Of a stretch of DNA of 64,000 nucleotides, positions 50,001 to 61,700 are shown piece by piece. The DNA is from Tretioscincus oriximinensis. Its lineage: Eukaryota > Chordata > Lepidosauria > Squamata > Gymnophthalmidae. A program made the translations under genes and the position numbers. Location: the NCBI GenBank assembly GCA_022410635.1, contig JAJVDF010000029.1, positions 771,828 to 835,827 on the forward strand, read 5' to 3'. The notes under the pieces are model-generated. The model was not told where the DNA came from. It did not search any database and saw only the letters and a list, made by a program, of their open reading frames with translations. Every line of letters starts with the position of its first letter. Positions within the stretch are counted from its first letter, which is position 1.

Positions 50001-50260
50001 ATTTATTCATTTATGTATTTGTACTTATATACCGCCATATACCCGAAAGGTCTCAGGGCGGCCAACCAAAGGGCGGTACACATAGCTTTTGTTGCTTTCT
50101 CCATAACAGTCACCCTGTGAAGTAGGTGGGGCTGAAAGTTCTAAGGAACTGTGAGTGGCCCAAGGTCACCCANCTGGCTTTTCATGGAGGAGTGGGGGAT
50201 CAAATCCGGGAGACTACCAGATAAGAGNCCAACACTCTAACCACTGCACCAAGCTGGCTT
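50001..50260 (-). mobile_element. tRNA-derived SINE (family 1), full length
   Basis: Reverse copy ending just before the CpG island: tail accgccatatacccgaaagg at the left, SINE body cacccngctgg-like in the middle, and the tRNA-like head at 50180-50255. The B box is diverged (complement of ggatttgatcc). Confidence 0.9.
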
Positions 50261-50439
50261 GCTCATTATCCTTAAATATGAAATAAAAANACCTCCAAAT
50301 AAAAGTTAGGCCTCATCCACGTTGAGCCCTGTTTCTGGGTCATATTTTGGGACACAGCTTGGCCATCCACGTGNNGGACTCCTATTCCGAGGAACAGCCC
50401 AGAATAAGGCGCCATCGATGCATCCTCCTTCCTTTTGTT

Positions 50440-51850
50440 CTCACGGGGCATGCCAATGCTTCCAACCCCGCGGCCACAGCAGTGCTGGAAGCCCCAGGCC
50501 GCCCAGGTCCTTTGGGAGAAGAAGGTTAGTGTGTTTTCCCGCCTTCCCGCCAAATGACTGCAGGGCTCCTCGTCGCCCTCCCCCTTCCCCTTTTACTCTT
50601 CCGCACACCGCGGGCGTCCCCAGTGCGCGCGCTCCCTCTCTCCTCACACGCCCGTGTGGTGAAATCTCCCTCCGCCGTCGAAGGGCGGAAGACCGAGAGC
50701 GAAAGAGAGGCACACAGAGGATACATTACGCAGGTCCCCACCCAGGTCAGCGTGAGAGCAAGTGCCTGCCTGAACTGTGGCTGCTGCTCTTCCAACTCTC
50801 ACTCACCCCGCCCAGCCCAGCCGGTGGCAGCAGGAGACGTCCGTTCCCCGGCCCGCCGTCCAGTCACCACGCAGAGGCGCCCGGGCAGCACTTAACTGCC
50901 TGCGCCTTCTGCTGCTCCGAAGCCGCTGGCCGGTTACCCACCCGGGGCCACCGCCGCATTCGAGCGAGGCGGGGGCGGCCGTCGAGCAAAGCCAGGCAGC
51001 CGGAGGCGGCAGGCAGGGGAGCAGGCGGGCACAGAGAGCCGGGGGAGCGAGGGCTTTGCCGGACAGCAGGGGCGGCCAGGAAAGTCCACTGAGCGGGGCA
51101 CATGGTCCAAGCGGACGCCGGGGNCCCCCCCACGAGCCTGAGACGGGGCAACAGGGGTTCCTGTCGGGTGGCTGCTGCTGCCCCTGCCAGACGGCCCAAC
51201 CGGGAGGGAAGACGCCGCCCCGCATGCGCCGCCGCCTGAGGGAGCCCAAAGGCACCAAATTCAAACCGCCACGGAGGAGCCGGAACAACAAGGAAGGCGG
51301 CCGCGGCTGAGGAGGGCGAAAGGGGGCAGTTCGACGACCGNCCGAGGAGGGAGAGCAGGAGGAGGAGGAGGCGACGGGGCTGGGTGGGAGGAGAAGAAAA
51401 GCGAGAGGAAAATAAAAAGGGGGCCGGGGGGGGGCTGGGGAGGAAGAAAGGTGAGGGACGTCGTCGAGGGAGGCAGCAGCAGGCTGAGGAGGGCGGAGCA
51501 GGAGGTCCTCCGGAGGGAGCCCGCGCCGCCCCCGTCTCCCTCGGTCGCCCGCCGTCCCCAGGCGCCTGCCTGCAAGCTGCCGGGCGGCTGCAGCCATGGT
51601 CGACAGGGGCCCCCTGCTGACGTCGGCGATCATCTTCTACCTCTCCATCGGCGCTGCCATCTTCGAAGTCCTCGAGCAGCCCTACTGGCGGGCGGCGTCG
51701 AAAGACTACAAAGAGAAGACCACGGAGCTGCTCAAGGAGTTCCCCTGCCTGGGCCAGGAGGGGCTGGAGAAGATCCTCAAGGTGGGTTGGGCAGGCGGCA
51801 CGGGAAGCAGGAGAAGGGGGCCNAAGGGGTGCGGGGTGGTCTGCCATATA
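50440..51850 (+). promoter_or_regulatory. KCNK5: CpG island with the presumed KCNK5 promoter and 5' leader
   Basis: About 1.4 kb of GC-rich, CpG-dense DNA in an otherwise AT-rich window. It ends just after the first coding exon of KCNK5. It contains Sp1-type GC boxes (ccccgccc 50806-50813; ggggcgg 50972-50978 and 51069-51075) and no obvious TATA box near them, as is usual for CpG-island promoters with dispersed starts. The transcription start cannot be placed from sequence alone. The long open frames on both strands here result from the low stop-codon density of GC-rich DNA. Extents are judged by eye. Confidence 0.85.
51596..51781 (+). CDS. KCNK5: KCNK5 (TASK-2 K2P potassium channel), first coding exon
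   Basis: KCNK5/TASK-2 is a plasma-membrane two-pore-domain K+ channel that carries background K+ current and is sensitive to extracellular alkalinisation. This exon gives residues 1-62. It starts MVDRGPLLTSAIIFYLSIGA, essentially identical to the vertebrate KCNK5 N-terminus. Residues about 5-25 form transmembrane helix M1. Residues about 28-62 begin the extracellular cap, including EFPCLGQEGLEKIL with Cys51, the position reported for the inter-subunit cap disulfide. The start has a strong Kozak context (gcagccATGg, G at -3 and +4). The exon ends AAG|GTGGGT, a consensus donor at 51781/51782 in phase 0, the same boundary as in mammalian KCNK5, where the next exon encodes the rest of the cap and the first pore loop. 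Reading past the donor loses all similarity and stops at 51883. Pore loops P1/P2 and helices M2-M4 lie beyond the window. Confidence 0.96.
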
Positions 51851-52967
51851 CTTCACTTTATACCTCCGTCCGCCCGTCTGTAGTCTGGAAGAATGGGGGT
51901 CTCATCCGGGGCAGGGACAGATAAAGCTCATTCATCAGGAATAAATACGGTTTTTTTNAAAAAAAAAACATGAATGTGTGATCAGCGCTCTTAAGGAATC
52001 CACGTTGGAGTTTTAAGAACCTGACTCAACAGGGTTGTTATTTTTTCCCCCCATAAGCGCCAGTTATAATGTTAAGTAAAGACACCTGAGCTCAATGGAA
52101 GATTAAACAGGCGTGCAGTGCACGTTTCCGCCACTTTGTGTGCATCTGTATGTGTGGATTATTCCATCTCTTTGGCTTCGTGGTTCCATGACTTTCATTC
52201 CTCCTGGGGGTGACACAGCCAAACCGTTTGAATGTAAAGCGTGGTCATTGTTTAACTGTGTCGGCGCGTTTCAAGGCTTGCGCCTAATCCGCCCCCGTTA
52301 CATTGCACAGACCTAGCAAAGCATGAACGAAATGCAAGTAGATAACAGCCTGGGAAGGAAGGAAGGAAGGAAGGGTCTGCAGCACAGCTAGTCGTTCTTG
52401 GAAAAAGGTGTAGAGAAGGAAATAAAAATTTAGCACGAAGCTCAATGGGAGGCTTCACCTCTCCTTTGCCTTCTGTCCTTGCACTGCTCTGGATTTGGGG
52501 ATTTCGCAATTAGCTTTCCTTGGAAGGGAGATTTCTGCAAGAATGCCCGCACTGAAGGAGCGCCTATCCTTGNCTGAAAAAGCCCGCCAAACGGATCCCA
52601 CCCGTGGTGCAAACTATGTCAGCAGAATTTCTAGCAAGGGGGTCTTGTAGCTCTGCAGGCAGAGATGATCAAGAACAAGGTAGGCAGCATGAACCCGTGG
52701 GATGCCTGGTTCTCCAATTACTTTGGCTCTTCTAAAAGGCAGTCCAGTCTCTGGGCACTGTCAGGTTACTTTATGTCAGCAGCAGGTGTTTCGTTTCCCA
52801 ATTTGCCTTTTCTTCTTCGGCTGTGTTCAGGTGGAAAGTGGAAACAAAATATGGATGTCTGAACTGAGTACTCCGAATAAGACTGCNAACTACAGGTGGA
52901 GGTCAAGTTCGNATGGGTCTTTGAGACAGTATACGGTTTTCTTTTTGAGTATTTGAATGGAAANATG

Positions 52968-53368
52968 AAGACTGTGGTCAATTTCAGAGAAATAGCCGTG
53001 TTAGTCTAGCAGAAAGTCCAGCAAAGGAGCTAGCAGCACTTTGAGACTAACTAGAGAAAAGTGGTTGGCATAAGCTTTNGTAGACAGGTCTACTTCTTCA
53101 GATGCTGAGAGACAAATGTCAGGGTCAGGTATTTATAGGGAAATGTGTATGGGAGAAGACAAAGCATATGCAACTGTAGGGAGGTGTTGAATTGCAGGTA
53201 AATATGCTTTGTCTTCTCCCATACACATTTCCCTATAAATACCTGACCCTGACATTAGTCCTCAGCATCTGAAGAAGTAGATCTGTCTACGAAAGCTTAT
53301 GCCAACCACTTTTCTCTAGTTAGTCTCAAAGTGCTGCTAGCTCCTTTGCTGGACTTTAAGACTGTGGT
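52968..53368. mobile_element. Penelope-like palindromic insertion with 11-bp target duplication
   Basis: The element at 52979-53357 is flanked by aagactgtggt (52968-52978 and 53358-53368). The left arm (53016-53169) and right arm (53202-53354) are near-perfect inverted copies around a 32-bp loop. The first 35 bp (atttcagagaaatagccgtg and onward) are present only on the left. Each arm carries the hammerhead-like core (right arm: ctgaaga 53269-53275, then the self-complementary gtaga/tctac, then gaaa 53291-53294). No ORF. Relatives: 43391, 38880, 35980. Confidence 0.82.
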
Positions 53369-55844
53369 GAAGAATGAATCATTTTAAGGCTTGACCTGTC
53401 TGTGCTGTGCAGTCTTTCAGATAATTCACTAGGGGAGAATTAGCATGGCTCAAAAGGAATGCAAATTCAGATCTCCTTTCTAGGTCCTTTCTGTTGCCAT
53501 CTCAGCCTCTAGATACCCTGAAGCATCTGAATGTGAATAGAAAGATTCGGTCTTTGGGGAGCTCAGTTTCTTGGAACCCTTTGGACTGCCTGGGAATCCG
53601 GAAACAAAAGATGATGCTGAATAGTTGCTCGGGCCCTTGATCCTCTCCTTTGTTTGCCTGTCTCTTCATATATGCTTGTAAGCTCCCCCATTGTGTGGAA
53701 AGTTTGCCTGGCACTTTTGTTAAACTCTGGTTTGCACAAAGTGTGAGGTCAGAGAGGAAAATAAAGAACTACAGAGAGCACCTGAGTGGGATGCAATTTA
53801 TTTTTATTCTTGTTATGCAAAAAAAACCCCAAAACAACCCAACAACTATTGTTGCTAGTTTGAAAGTGCTTTTAAGTCTTTGCTCCCAAAGCTAGTATTT
53901 ATTATGATATAAATTTTTGTGGGAGAGTGAATGTAGCTCAGTGTGGGAGAGAAAACTGCCTGAAAAGCCTAGGATTGCCAGTTCACTCCCAACCTCTTCC
54001 CAAGAATGCCAAGTGGAAAATAATTTCTTCGTCCCTGCCAAGAAATCTGTACAGACGTGTCTATGGAGGTGTTCATGCAGTCAGCCAAGACTCAGCCACA
54101 ACCTAATGGTACCCAATAGCTATAATAAAAAAAGTCTTTGTGAAACTGAGCCTGTTTGGCTAAATGGTGATGAGTTTCTCTTTGTGCCACATATATTGAT
54201 GCAGCAACAGAAGGAGCAGTCAAATTTGAGGTGTCTTTATGTATAGTATTATAAAATTGCAGACAGTAGCTGCAGACCCTTAGACATCCCCCCCCCCATT
54301 TTTCTGTATAATTATTTTTGGGTGTGTGTGCTCGTTTCTTTAAGCTGTCTCTCTTTTTCCAACTATTAGGATTCATGATGAAATAGTTGTATAGTTGCAT
54401 TATAGATCTTTTTCCTGTCAAGGGGCTATATACAGTTGTACAATCCTGTGGAATATTCCCTGAAACTCCTGTATAGTGTGAAAATGGGCATCTGGGAAAC
54501 CATGGAGGCCTAAACAGTAAGGTTCCTACATAAACAGAACAAAATGGATACAGAAGAGAGGAATTTTAACGATACAGTTTGTAGTGCCTGTCACACCTGG
54601 AATGTTAGGGAGGAGAGAAAAATAACTTCTTTACATCTATTAAAGGTGTAAAGTTCTACCCCAGTTTTTATGTGTTAATCCTACCAGCCAGTGGCACTGC
54701 AGAGAAAAGACCTAGACTTCCAAGATATTGTGAATGGGTAACCTGGAGTATCAAAAAAACCCACAATACTGATGTAAGGGGAAATGCAAGAGAACCTAAA
54801 AGTTGAAATCACTTAAGTTTTCAGGATTATGACTCAGATGATATGTGGATGAAGTTAAACCATGCTTTACCAAATGGCTAAAGTAAAACCACACTGTTAA
54901 TATATGGGGGATTGTTGTAATTCTTTAACTTTGCAGTGGCACGTGATGCCAGTTTCAAACTGTGCCCAAGGTCATCTACTGATTTAGTTATAGTTTTCTC
55001 AGGTGACATGGCAACTTTACTACTCTATTTGTAATCTGGCTGAACTAAACTAATTAAATTTAGTTGCAGATTATGAAGAGAATTCTTTTAGTGAAAAGAC
55101 TGGCTCCACAATGTTGTGTTTTATTACTATTGATTTTCAGTATTTACTAACTTTTATCTCCACTTGTCCGCTTGTATCTGGTGACAAAGAATTTTATCTA
55201 GGGCAGCAGTTCTTACTTTGAATATATCAAATGACACAGCTGCTTACTTGTCTATTATCTGTTCTTCTCCTGTTCTTTGTGGACTTGTATATTCTTGCCT
55301 TACACCTACTACCACAAGATGCTTGGTAGATTTCCAAAGTAAAACTCAATCCAGTGAAGTTATTTCTATAGGGCAGAACAGATTTCCCAACTAATCGTTC
55401 AATCATTTTCTTTTTTTTTTTGTATTTAAAGATTGTTAGATGCATGGTTTTCAAAGCAAAACCAATCAAATGTAAGTTTAACACTTTGAAGAGTAAACAA
55501 AGTTCTTGACATAAAATTGTTTGCATGTTGCAACTAATTTTAGAACTTAAACTCATTTGTTACAGTGACCATTATAGAATTAGTGAATTTTGAATTTTTG
55601 AGGAAATTGTCATAATGTTTGCTTATTTCTTTTTTATCACTGTATAGTTAGGAAACTTGTATTCTACTCCATTACCCGAAGTGCTATAGTCGGATTACAA
55701 ATTTTAAACATAAAATAAGAAACTAAAACAAAGATNTATTCATAGTAAAAACATATATAAAAATGAGCATAGAGACAAAATTAAAACATATTAAAGCTGA
55801 ACAAAACAATGCTGATACATTGAAAAGAGTAGGGCAGAAGAGTT

Positions 55845-56158
55845 AAGACAAGGAAGGGAAAGTATTTTTTTCACCCAGAGGGTCATTGGTCTATGGAATT
55901 GACTTCCAGAAGAGATGATGGTAACTAGTAGTCTGGATAGCTTCAAGATAGGATTAGATAAATTCGTGGAGAACAGGTGTGTCATTATTTATTAGGATGG
56001 AAAAACAAGCAGGATTCCTGAAATACCATTTGCAGGGAGTCAACAACACGTGAGGGTTTTGCTTTCTTCTGCTTGAGGCTGTCCTGATGCAATCGGTGAG
56101 TCATTCTGGACTAGATAGGCTGTGGCCCGATTCAGCAGGGCTCCTCTTAGATTATTAT
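55845..56158 (+). mobile_element. CR1-like LINE 3' end
   Basis: Encodes the FFTQRVIGLWN..PEE..ant-like ORF2 end in degraded form (ttttttcacccagagggtca), then the 3' UTR (ataccatttgcagggagtca) and a decayed terminus (gggctcctcttagattatta). Confidence 0.88.
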
Positions 56159-56458
56159 GCTTTCATACGTAAAGGCGGAAAAATATATAGAGACAGATCT
56201 TCAGATTTCTATGGATGTTATAAAGAATGGTGTCATCCATTTCAATGGTCGAAGAGCAGTTCAGAGGCATTTTGGTAAATTGTGTGTTCTGTTCCTGGTT
56301 GCACATGGAACATGGACAAGAGCCCTTTCTGNCAGTGTATGTGACTAGAACCAACCCAGAGAAAATGGTCTTTCAGATACTTTGGAATCGGGCAGTGTTT
56401 GACTAGAATTGAATGTGAGATAAGCTGCCATTGTTTTTCTTGATGGTTGGGCATAATA

Positions 56459-56592
56459 TGCTTCTATCTAGGTGCAACGCCTTTCTATGTTTTAAGAGGT
56501 GGCAAATTTGTAAATCTTTAATGTAGGGCAGTGCCCTTTTGTACTGGTTTACGACCGTAATAAATACTGATTGATTGATTGCTTCTATCTAG
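56459..56592 (+). mobile_element. Short retroposon tail with 13-bp target duplication
   Basis: tgcttctatctag occurs at 56459-56471 and 56580-56592. The 108 bp between end in ccgtaataaatactgattga and TTGA repeats, which looks like the 3' end of a LINE or SINE with a GATT-type tail. The family is not identified; this is the only copy I see in the window. Confidence 0.75.
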
Positions 56593-56990
56593 AGACCCCA
56601 GAAAGACCCCTGACTTTAAAACCCGCATCACATATGCAGCCCGCCTATTCATTTTTGCTGACCCTTGCATTTGGAAAACACCTGCAAAGTGCTTGGACAA
56701 GCGGGTTGTTGCGGGCAAAGTGGCCAGGCAGCTGCAAACATTGGTGTCTCCAGGCGCTTCCGGGTCAGCTNTGTCCTCCGGAGCGTGCTGACGGATGCAG
56801 GNCAGGTGGTACAGGCANGGTTTTCGTGCCTGCCTTAAAAGAAGGCGAAGCCTGGGCCTCCGTGCTGTTTGCANGTAGAAGACAAGCAGATCGGAGCTCC
56901 GATCACACGCATCTCCACCGTTCCATCCGCCGCTTTCTGGCGCGCATTTTGCAGAGAGTGATAATCACAATCCAATAGCCTTTTTAAAGG
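56593..56990. other. GC-richer block inside intron 1
   Basis: Locally CpG-containing DNA (about 56690-56950) in AT-rich surroundings, with four N calls and a perfect 16-bp palindrome gatcggagctccgatc (about 56889-56904). No exon signature found. It may be an unrecognised repeat or an intronic regulatory element. Confidence 0.4.
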
Positions 56991-58172
56991 CTTCTTCTTT
57001 CCTTTTCTGCCTTTGGCCCTCACATTTCTGTACTAAAGTTTGATTGGCCCTCGGGTAACTAAAGATTGGACCACACTATTTTAAAGAAAATGGCAGTGCA
57101 TCCAAAATAGAACGAATCCCCAAATCTTGATTGCATTCTTCCTGACATACAGTATCTCTATCTTGTCTAGATAGATTTTCCATTTGTTTGCTTGTATCAC
57201 GTGCTTCCAAGCATGTATTGCTACAGCCATGCATGTTGTTTTCACATGTTGATCCTGCTGTGTCAAGAACTTTTTGCAGAAGCCCACTGACATGTGCTCT
57301 GTCAGCAACAGTTTGGGCAGTTCCTATCCANGCAGCTAGAACTTCCTCTTCCTTCTTTTATGCTCCAGTTGAGCTAAGATCATACTTGGTACCTGTGTTA
57401 CTTTCTGTTTGCAGTTGAATGCAGCATAACTTCCATTGCACACATTCTATCCAGCACGACCTCATATCAGCTTCTCTTTAACCTATTCCAAGGAATTCCA
57501 GTGTTAAGTTTCTTTTTTTCTACATGCTTATCCTTCAGTGTGAACAGTTATTGGTTTATTCTGTTTTCAACTTTACGTTGAACCTTTTCAGTATAAAGAA
57601 ATTGCAAGGATAGTCTAGATATGCATAACAGATAATAGGCTTGGAACAAAATGCTTGGTAAGCTGTACAAGAAAAGCTGCTATTAAGATTAGATTAACAA
57701 AACACTTGTCACTATGCTACTATCTTGACATCTGACTCCACCTTTTTGATGCCATAGCAATTCCCATGTTATTATGCACAGTATGTTCGCTGGGAGCTTG
57801 GGCAGAAGTAAGGAGAAGGGTAGTTTTTAAAGGTTTGTTACAATTGTAGAAAATTGGTGCAGCTTTCAAAACTATATGGATATTTCTTTTCCTTACGTGT
57901 CTAGTGCTACATCTTTTTGTTAGTGGTTTGATCATACCTACACAGGAGAGCACATGACATTTCTGTTATGTTATTTTGGCTTGCAAATCTAATTTTATTA
58001 CTAAGCAAGATAACTGACTAATTTTATTACTAAGCAAGGTAATTGACTTGAGAAACAGCAATAAGTCGGAAGAAGACAGTGTGCCTTATACTACAAATCT
58101 TACTGTACACTTATGGAAAATATCATTTGCCTTTTAGTGTACTGAAGTCCTAATACTAGTGTTATAATAAAA

Positions 58173-58260
58173 TTAAGTCTCTTTCTGCACTAGACTTTAT
58201 TTTGGGATATATCATGGAATGGGAGCCTCAAAAGGAAGCCTAGTGCAGAAAGGACCTTAA
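58173..58260. repeat. Tiny inverted-repeat element flanked by TTAA
   Basis: The ends (gtctctttctgcactag and ctagtgcagaaaggacc) are inverted and bracketed by TTAA on both sides (58173-58176 and 58257-58260). The inner motif tgggatatatcatggaat recalls the foldback at 35720. TTAA duplications are typical of piggyBac-type MITEs, but an 80-bp element in AT-rich DNA could match by chance. Confidence 0.5.
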
Positions 58261-58376
58261 ATGAGGACCTTAATCACTATTTGCACTTAGAAAGTGCCCT
58301 AATAACTATGGGATTTTCTCCTTTGGTGTTTAGCCAGGTTCACAAAGAATATTAGAGGCTTCCCTTTCATATATTA

Positions 58377-58721
58377 ATGTGGAATACAGGAGGCCCTGTC
58401 CATCGCTGTCTGCAACGAATAGAGTATGATCCTGATCAAAACAGGCTCCCAGGAGCTCTAAGACTAGAGCCTTCATTCCTAGCCATTCAGAGCCCACAAA
58501 GAAAGGTTTTCAAAGCTCATGTGAACTTCAGTGCTAGTGAAGGGTCTGATACGGACTGGCACTTCTGTGCCAATGGTACTGTTGAAGACTGTACCTGGTC
58601 ATGGTATGAACCAGGAAATCTCACTGATCTATATGCACAGGCTTTGAATCACGGCTTTTCAGTGCAGAAAGGCCTTGGATGTTTTTCTATTGGCACTGTG
58701 CTTCTATTAGTTTTTACCTAA
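58377..58721 (+). other. Unidentified 114-codon open frame in intron 1
   Basis: Begins MWNTGGPVHRCLQRIEYDPD; a middle part contains DTDWHFCANGTVEDCTWSW with N-x-T sites, and it ends in a hydrophobic stretch (FSIGTVLLLVF). It is longer than most chance frames in this AT-rich intron. I recognise no family and see no promoter or splice context. A tgcagaaaggcc motif at its end resembles the terminal repeat at 58240, so it may be the interior of a larger transposable element. Most likely non-coding. Confidence 0.25.
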
Positions 58722-61700
58722 CCTGGCTTTTCCATAGTCAATTCTATGGAGATTTTCATGTTTCTTTTAAGGTGAATATTCTCACCTTTTTCTCAGAACT
58801 TAGTAATTTCAGAACTTTTTCATGAGTAATTTTATGTGCCTTTTAACTTTATAAGTATCCCAAATGTTGCAGACTTTTCTGATAGGAAAGCTGCTTTAGC
58901 CTAAGTTTTGGTATTGTCATTCTAAACCTACTACATCCTTTTAAAGGTCTATCAACCAAAAATGTGCACAGTATTGCAGATACAGTCATTTTTCTTGATC
59001 CCAATTTCTTCCATTTTTCTATTTCTGCCATCTGGTTTCTGTTCCTTAAACATTTGCTTATCCATAAGATGACCTTGTCTTTATATTTTGTAATATTGGA
59101 ACAATTTGCTTGGCTGTAGACAATGCATCCTAGGTTGCTCTTATTGGCATGATTTTTTAGATACTCAAAAGTTCAAAAAGGTTAGTCGGTAATTTCCATT
59201 ACCTGAGTCACGTTTGGCCGTTATTGGCCACTTTGAACAATTTTTAAAAAAATGATTTCTACTACCTTCCTCAAAATAGATGTCAATCAGGCAGGATGAT
59301 GATGATGTTTATCACAACAACCTGATCACTACTTGGATTTGTTCTTCATCTTGCATCAGGTTCTTTCCTAGAAGTTAGGATGTGTAAAATGCACACAGTA
59401 CGTAGTAGTAGTAGTAGTAGTAGCAGTAGCAGAGCTTACAAGCTAATTTTTTTCCAGTAGGCTTGCATTCCATGTTCCCCATCATGGTGTGATGGTCCTC
59501 ATTTATCTAATCACAATTTCTTGCTTTTGAATAGCTGGTTTGGCTATAGCTGAGGCCCGTAGAGGGTGGTCACCCCTCTCAGCAGCTGACACAGAATTTC
59601 AAACTTGGTATCTCAAGCTGAAACACCAAGACTCTTTATCTGCTGTACCACAGGTTTTTTAAAAAAAAACTGATGGTGATTTTGTTGATGTTCTGTTGTT
59701 GTAAGGGCTGTTTATGCTGAAGTAAATGAATCTTAATTTTTAGGTCTTAGTGTTTGTGAACAATCTCTCCTCCTCCTCCCCCTCCTCCTCCTCCTCTTCT
59801 GCTGAACCTTCTTCTGGGCAGTATCTCACAATAAGATGTGGCTAGCCACATGTCAATATTGTCTACGGCAGGGCCCAAATGGCATGCAGATGGCAGGCTT
59901 TTATTTCAAAATGTAGCCCTCTTCATCCTCCTCCCCTGACACTTCCTTAACATCAAATGTCTAGAAGTTTAGCTAACTGAATGCTAAGGAGGTGTCAGAT
60001 CAGTGGCATAGCTATGCTTCTCATATAGGTACCATTCCTTGGTATGTCTTCTGATGAACACTTAAGATTCCATTCCCTCTGTGGGATTGACTTTTGGAAA
60101 GTGGCTACGTTTCCAAGTTGATTTATCATTCAGCCATATGCATTAAGTATTTTCAAATCGGAATAATATAGTTGTGGGAAGGTATGAAAAGGAGCATGCA
60201 GGCAGCAAGATAAAAGTGCCTTGAAGAACCTTGGACCATTCTATTGTTACCCAATAGCACACAAGAAAAGAACAAAGCAATCTGTTCACAATGGCAAATA
60301 GCATTATCTTTCTAAGCATACTATGTGAATTTAATGCCTTTGGTCTTTCAAAATAGTATTATCACAATGATTACTATTGTGAATAGATTACTTTATCTTG
60401 TTTGCTTTNGGATGGTTCAGGGATATTACAAGCCTAGCCTTCTTGATTTTTTCCCTCTTACTTCTCCTGTAGTCTGCTGAATCCTGGGATTCTGGTCAGC
60501 CAAACCTGTAGAAATATAAATTATGCCAATAGGGCCGTGTTCAATGTTGCAAGTTTGTGACTGAGAATCTTTGTTTCTAATTTGAATATATTATCGGAAA
60601 ATTATGCTATTAAAATGCTTCACTGTGCTTTTTTATTTTGCCAGGAATCAACGTTATAATAAAGTACTATTTATTCTTTCTCACTGGATTAAGTGGTTAG
60701 TAATTTTGCAGACTTTGCAGTGTGAAATTGTTAAAGCCCCTGTGATTTTTTTAATACATTCTTGATAATTACCGGTAATTGCAAAAAGTTGAATTAGTTG
60801 AAAACCAGCAGTATATCTCCTTAGATTAATTGCAAAACTGGTACTAATGCAAAAAAAGTGAATTCAATTGTAATTAGGTAGCTACTAAAACAGTTGTAAG
60901 TTAAGCTGAATATATACCCAAATGCTTCCGAGTCCAGTTTTTCTATTCCCAGAAAAATTTGTGATTTCCAGTTACAGGCTTGGACCTTATTTTATTTATA
61001 GTAAATCTATAGTTTGTGCCACAGCATTGATAACCCATTGCATCGTTTCCTTTAATCAGTGTCTTCTGCAAATTAAATATTATTTACCTCTTCTCTTTCT
61101 TTCCCCTTATTTATATTTTTGATAGAATAAGTTCCCATTGTAACTTGTTGAATTTGTTAGAATTTATTGTGTAGCTAAAATATTTTCTAATCCTTTTGTG
61201 GGTAGCCGACTGGCAATTAAAGTCAGTATAAGGCAGGTCTTCCATTAGGAAGATAATAATGATGGTTGGAAATTGGACTTGGAGACATGAAATAGTAGCT
61301 CAGATGCTTATTCAAGATGGCAAGATGAGGAAAAAGTCTCTGTAAAAATGCAGACACTAATGAACTTGTACATTCGTAAGGTTGTCTCTTTCTACTTTAA
61401 NGAAGAAATATCCATGATCACAGTATCGTTTTGTTGCACATGGTCAGAATTTCACTGTAGTTCTTTAACAATTCCGTATGGTAATACACAGCGTTGCCAT
61501 ATTTTTTTTCAGAAAAAAAATTGAGTAGGAGGGAAAATACTGGAAAATGTAAATCTGGTAATACCAACTCTGTTTCTAGTTCTCCTGGTGGTGGGAATCC
61601 AAGAACGTTACTTTCAAATCACATTGAATCAGAATTTTCTTATTCTGGGCATTGCCCATTTTTACCATTTTTTGCTGGATATGTTAGTTATCATTTTTAC

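Noticed and set aside
50322..51310. Plus-strand open frames of 256 and 177 codons upstream of the KCNK5 start
   Set aside because: Same compositional artefact. They lie in the presumed promoter and 5' leader and have no recognisable domain.
50803..51856. Long minus-strand open frames (276 and 330 codons) opposite the KCNK5 exon
   Set aside because: They lie in the CpG island, are low-complexity Pro/Arg/Ser-rich, show no domain, and arise from low stop density in GC-rich DNA.
51782..51883. Extension of the KCNK5 reading frame past the splice donor
   Set aside because: Similarity to KCNK5 ends exactly at the AAG|GTGGGT donor; the extension is intronic.
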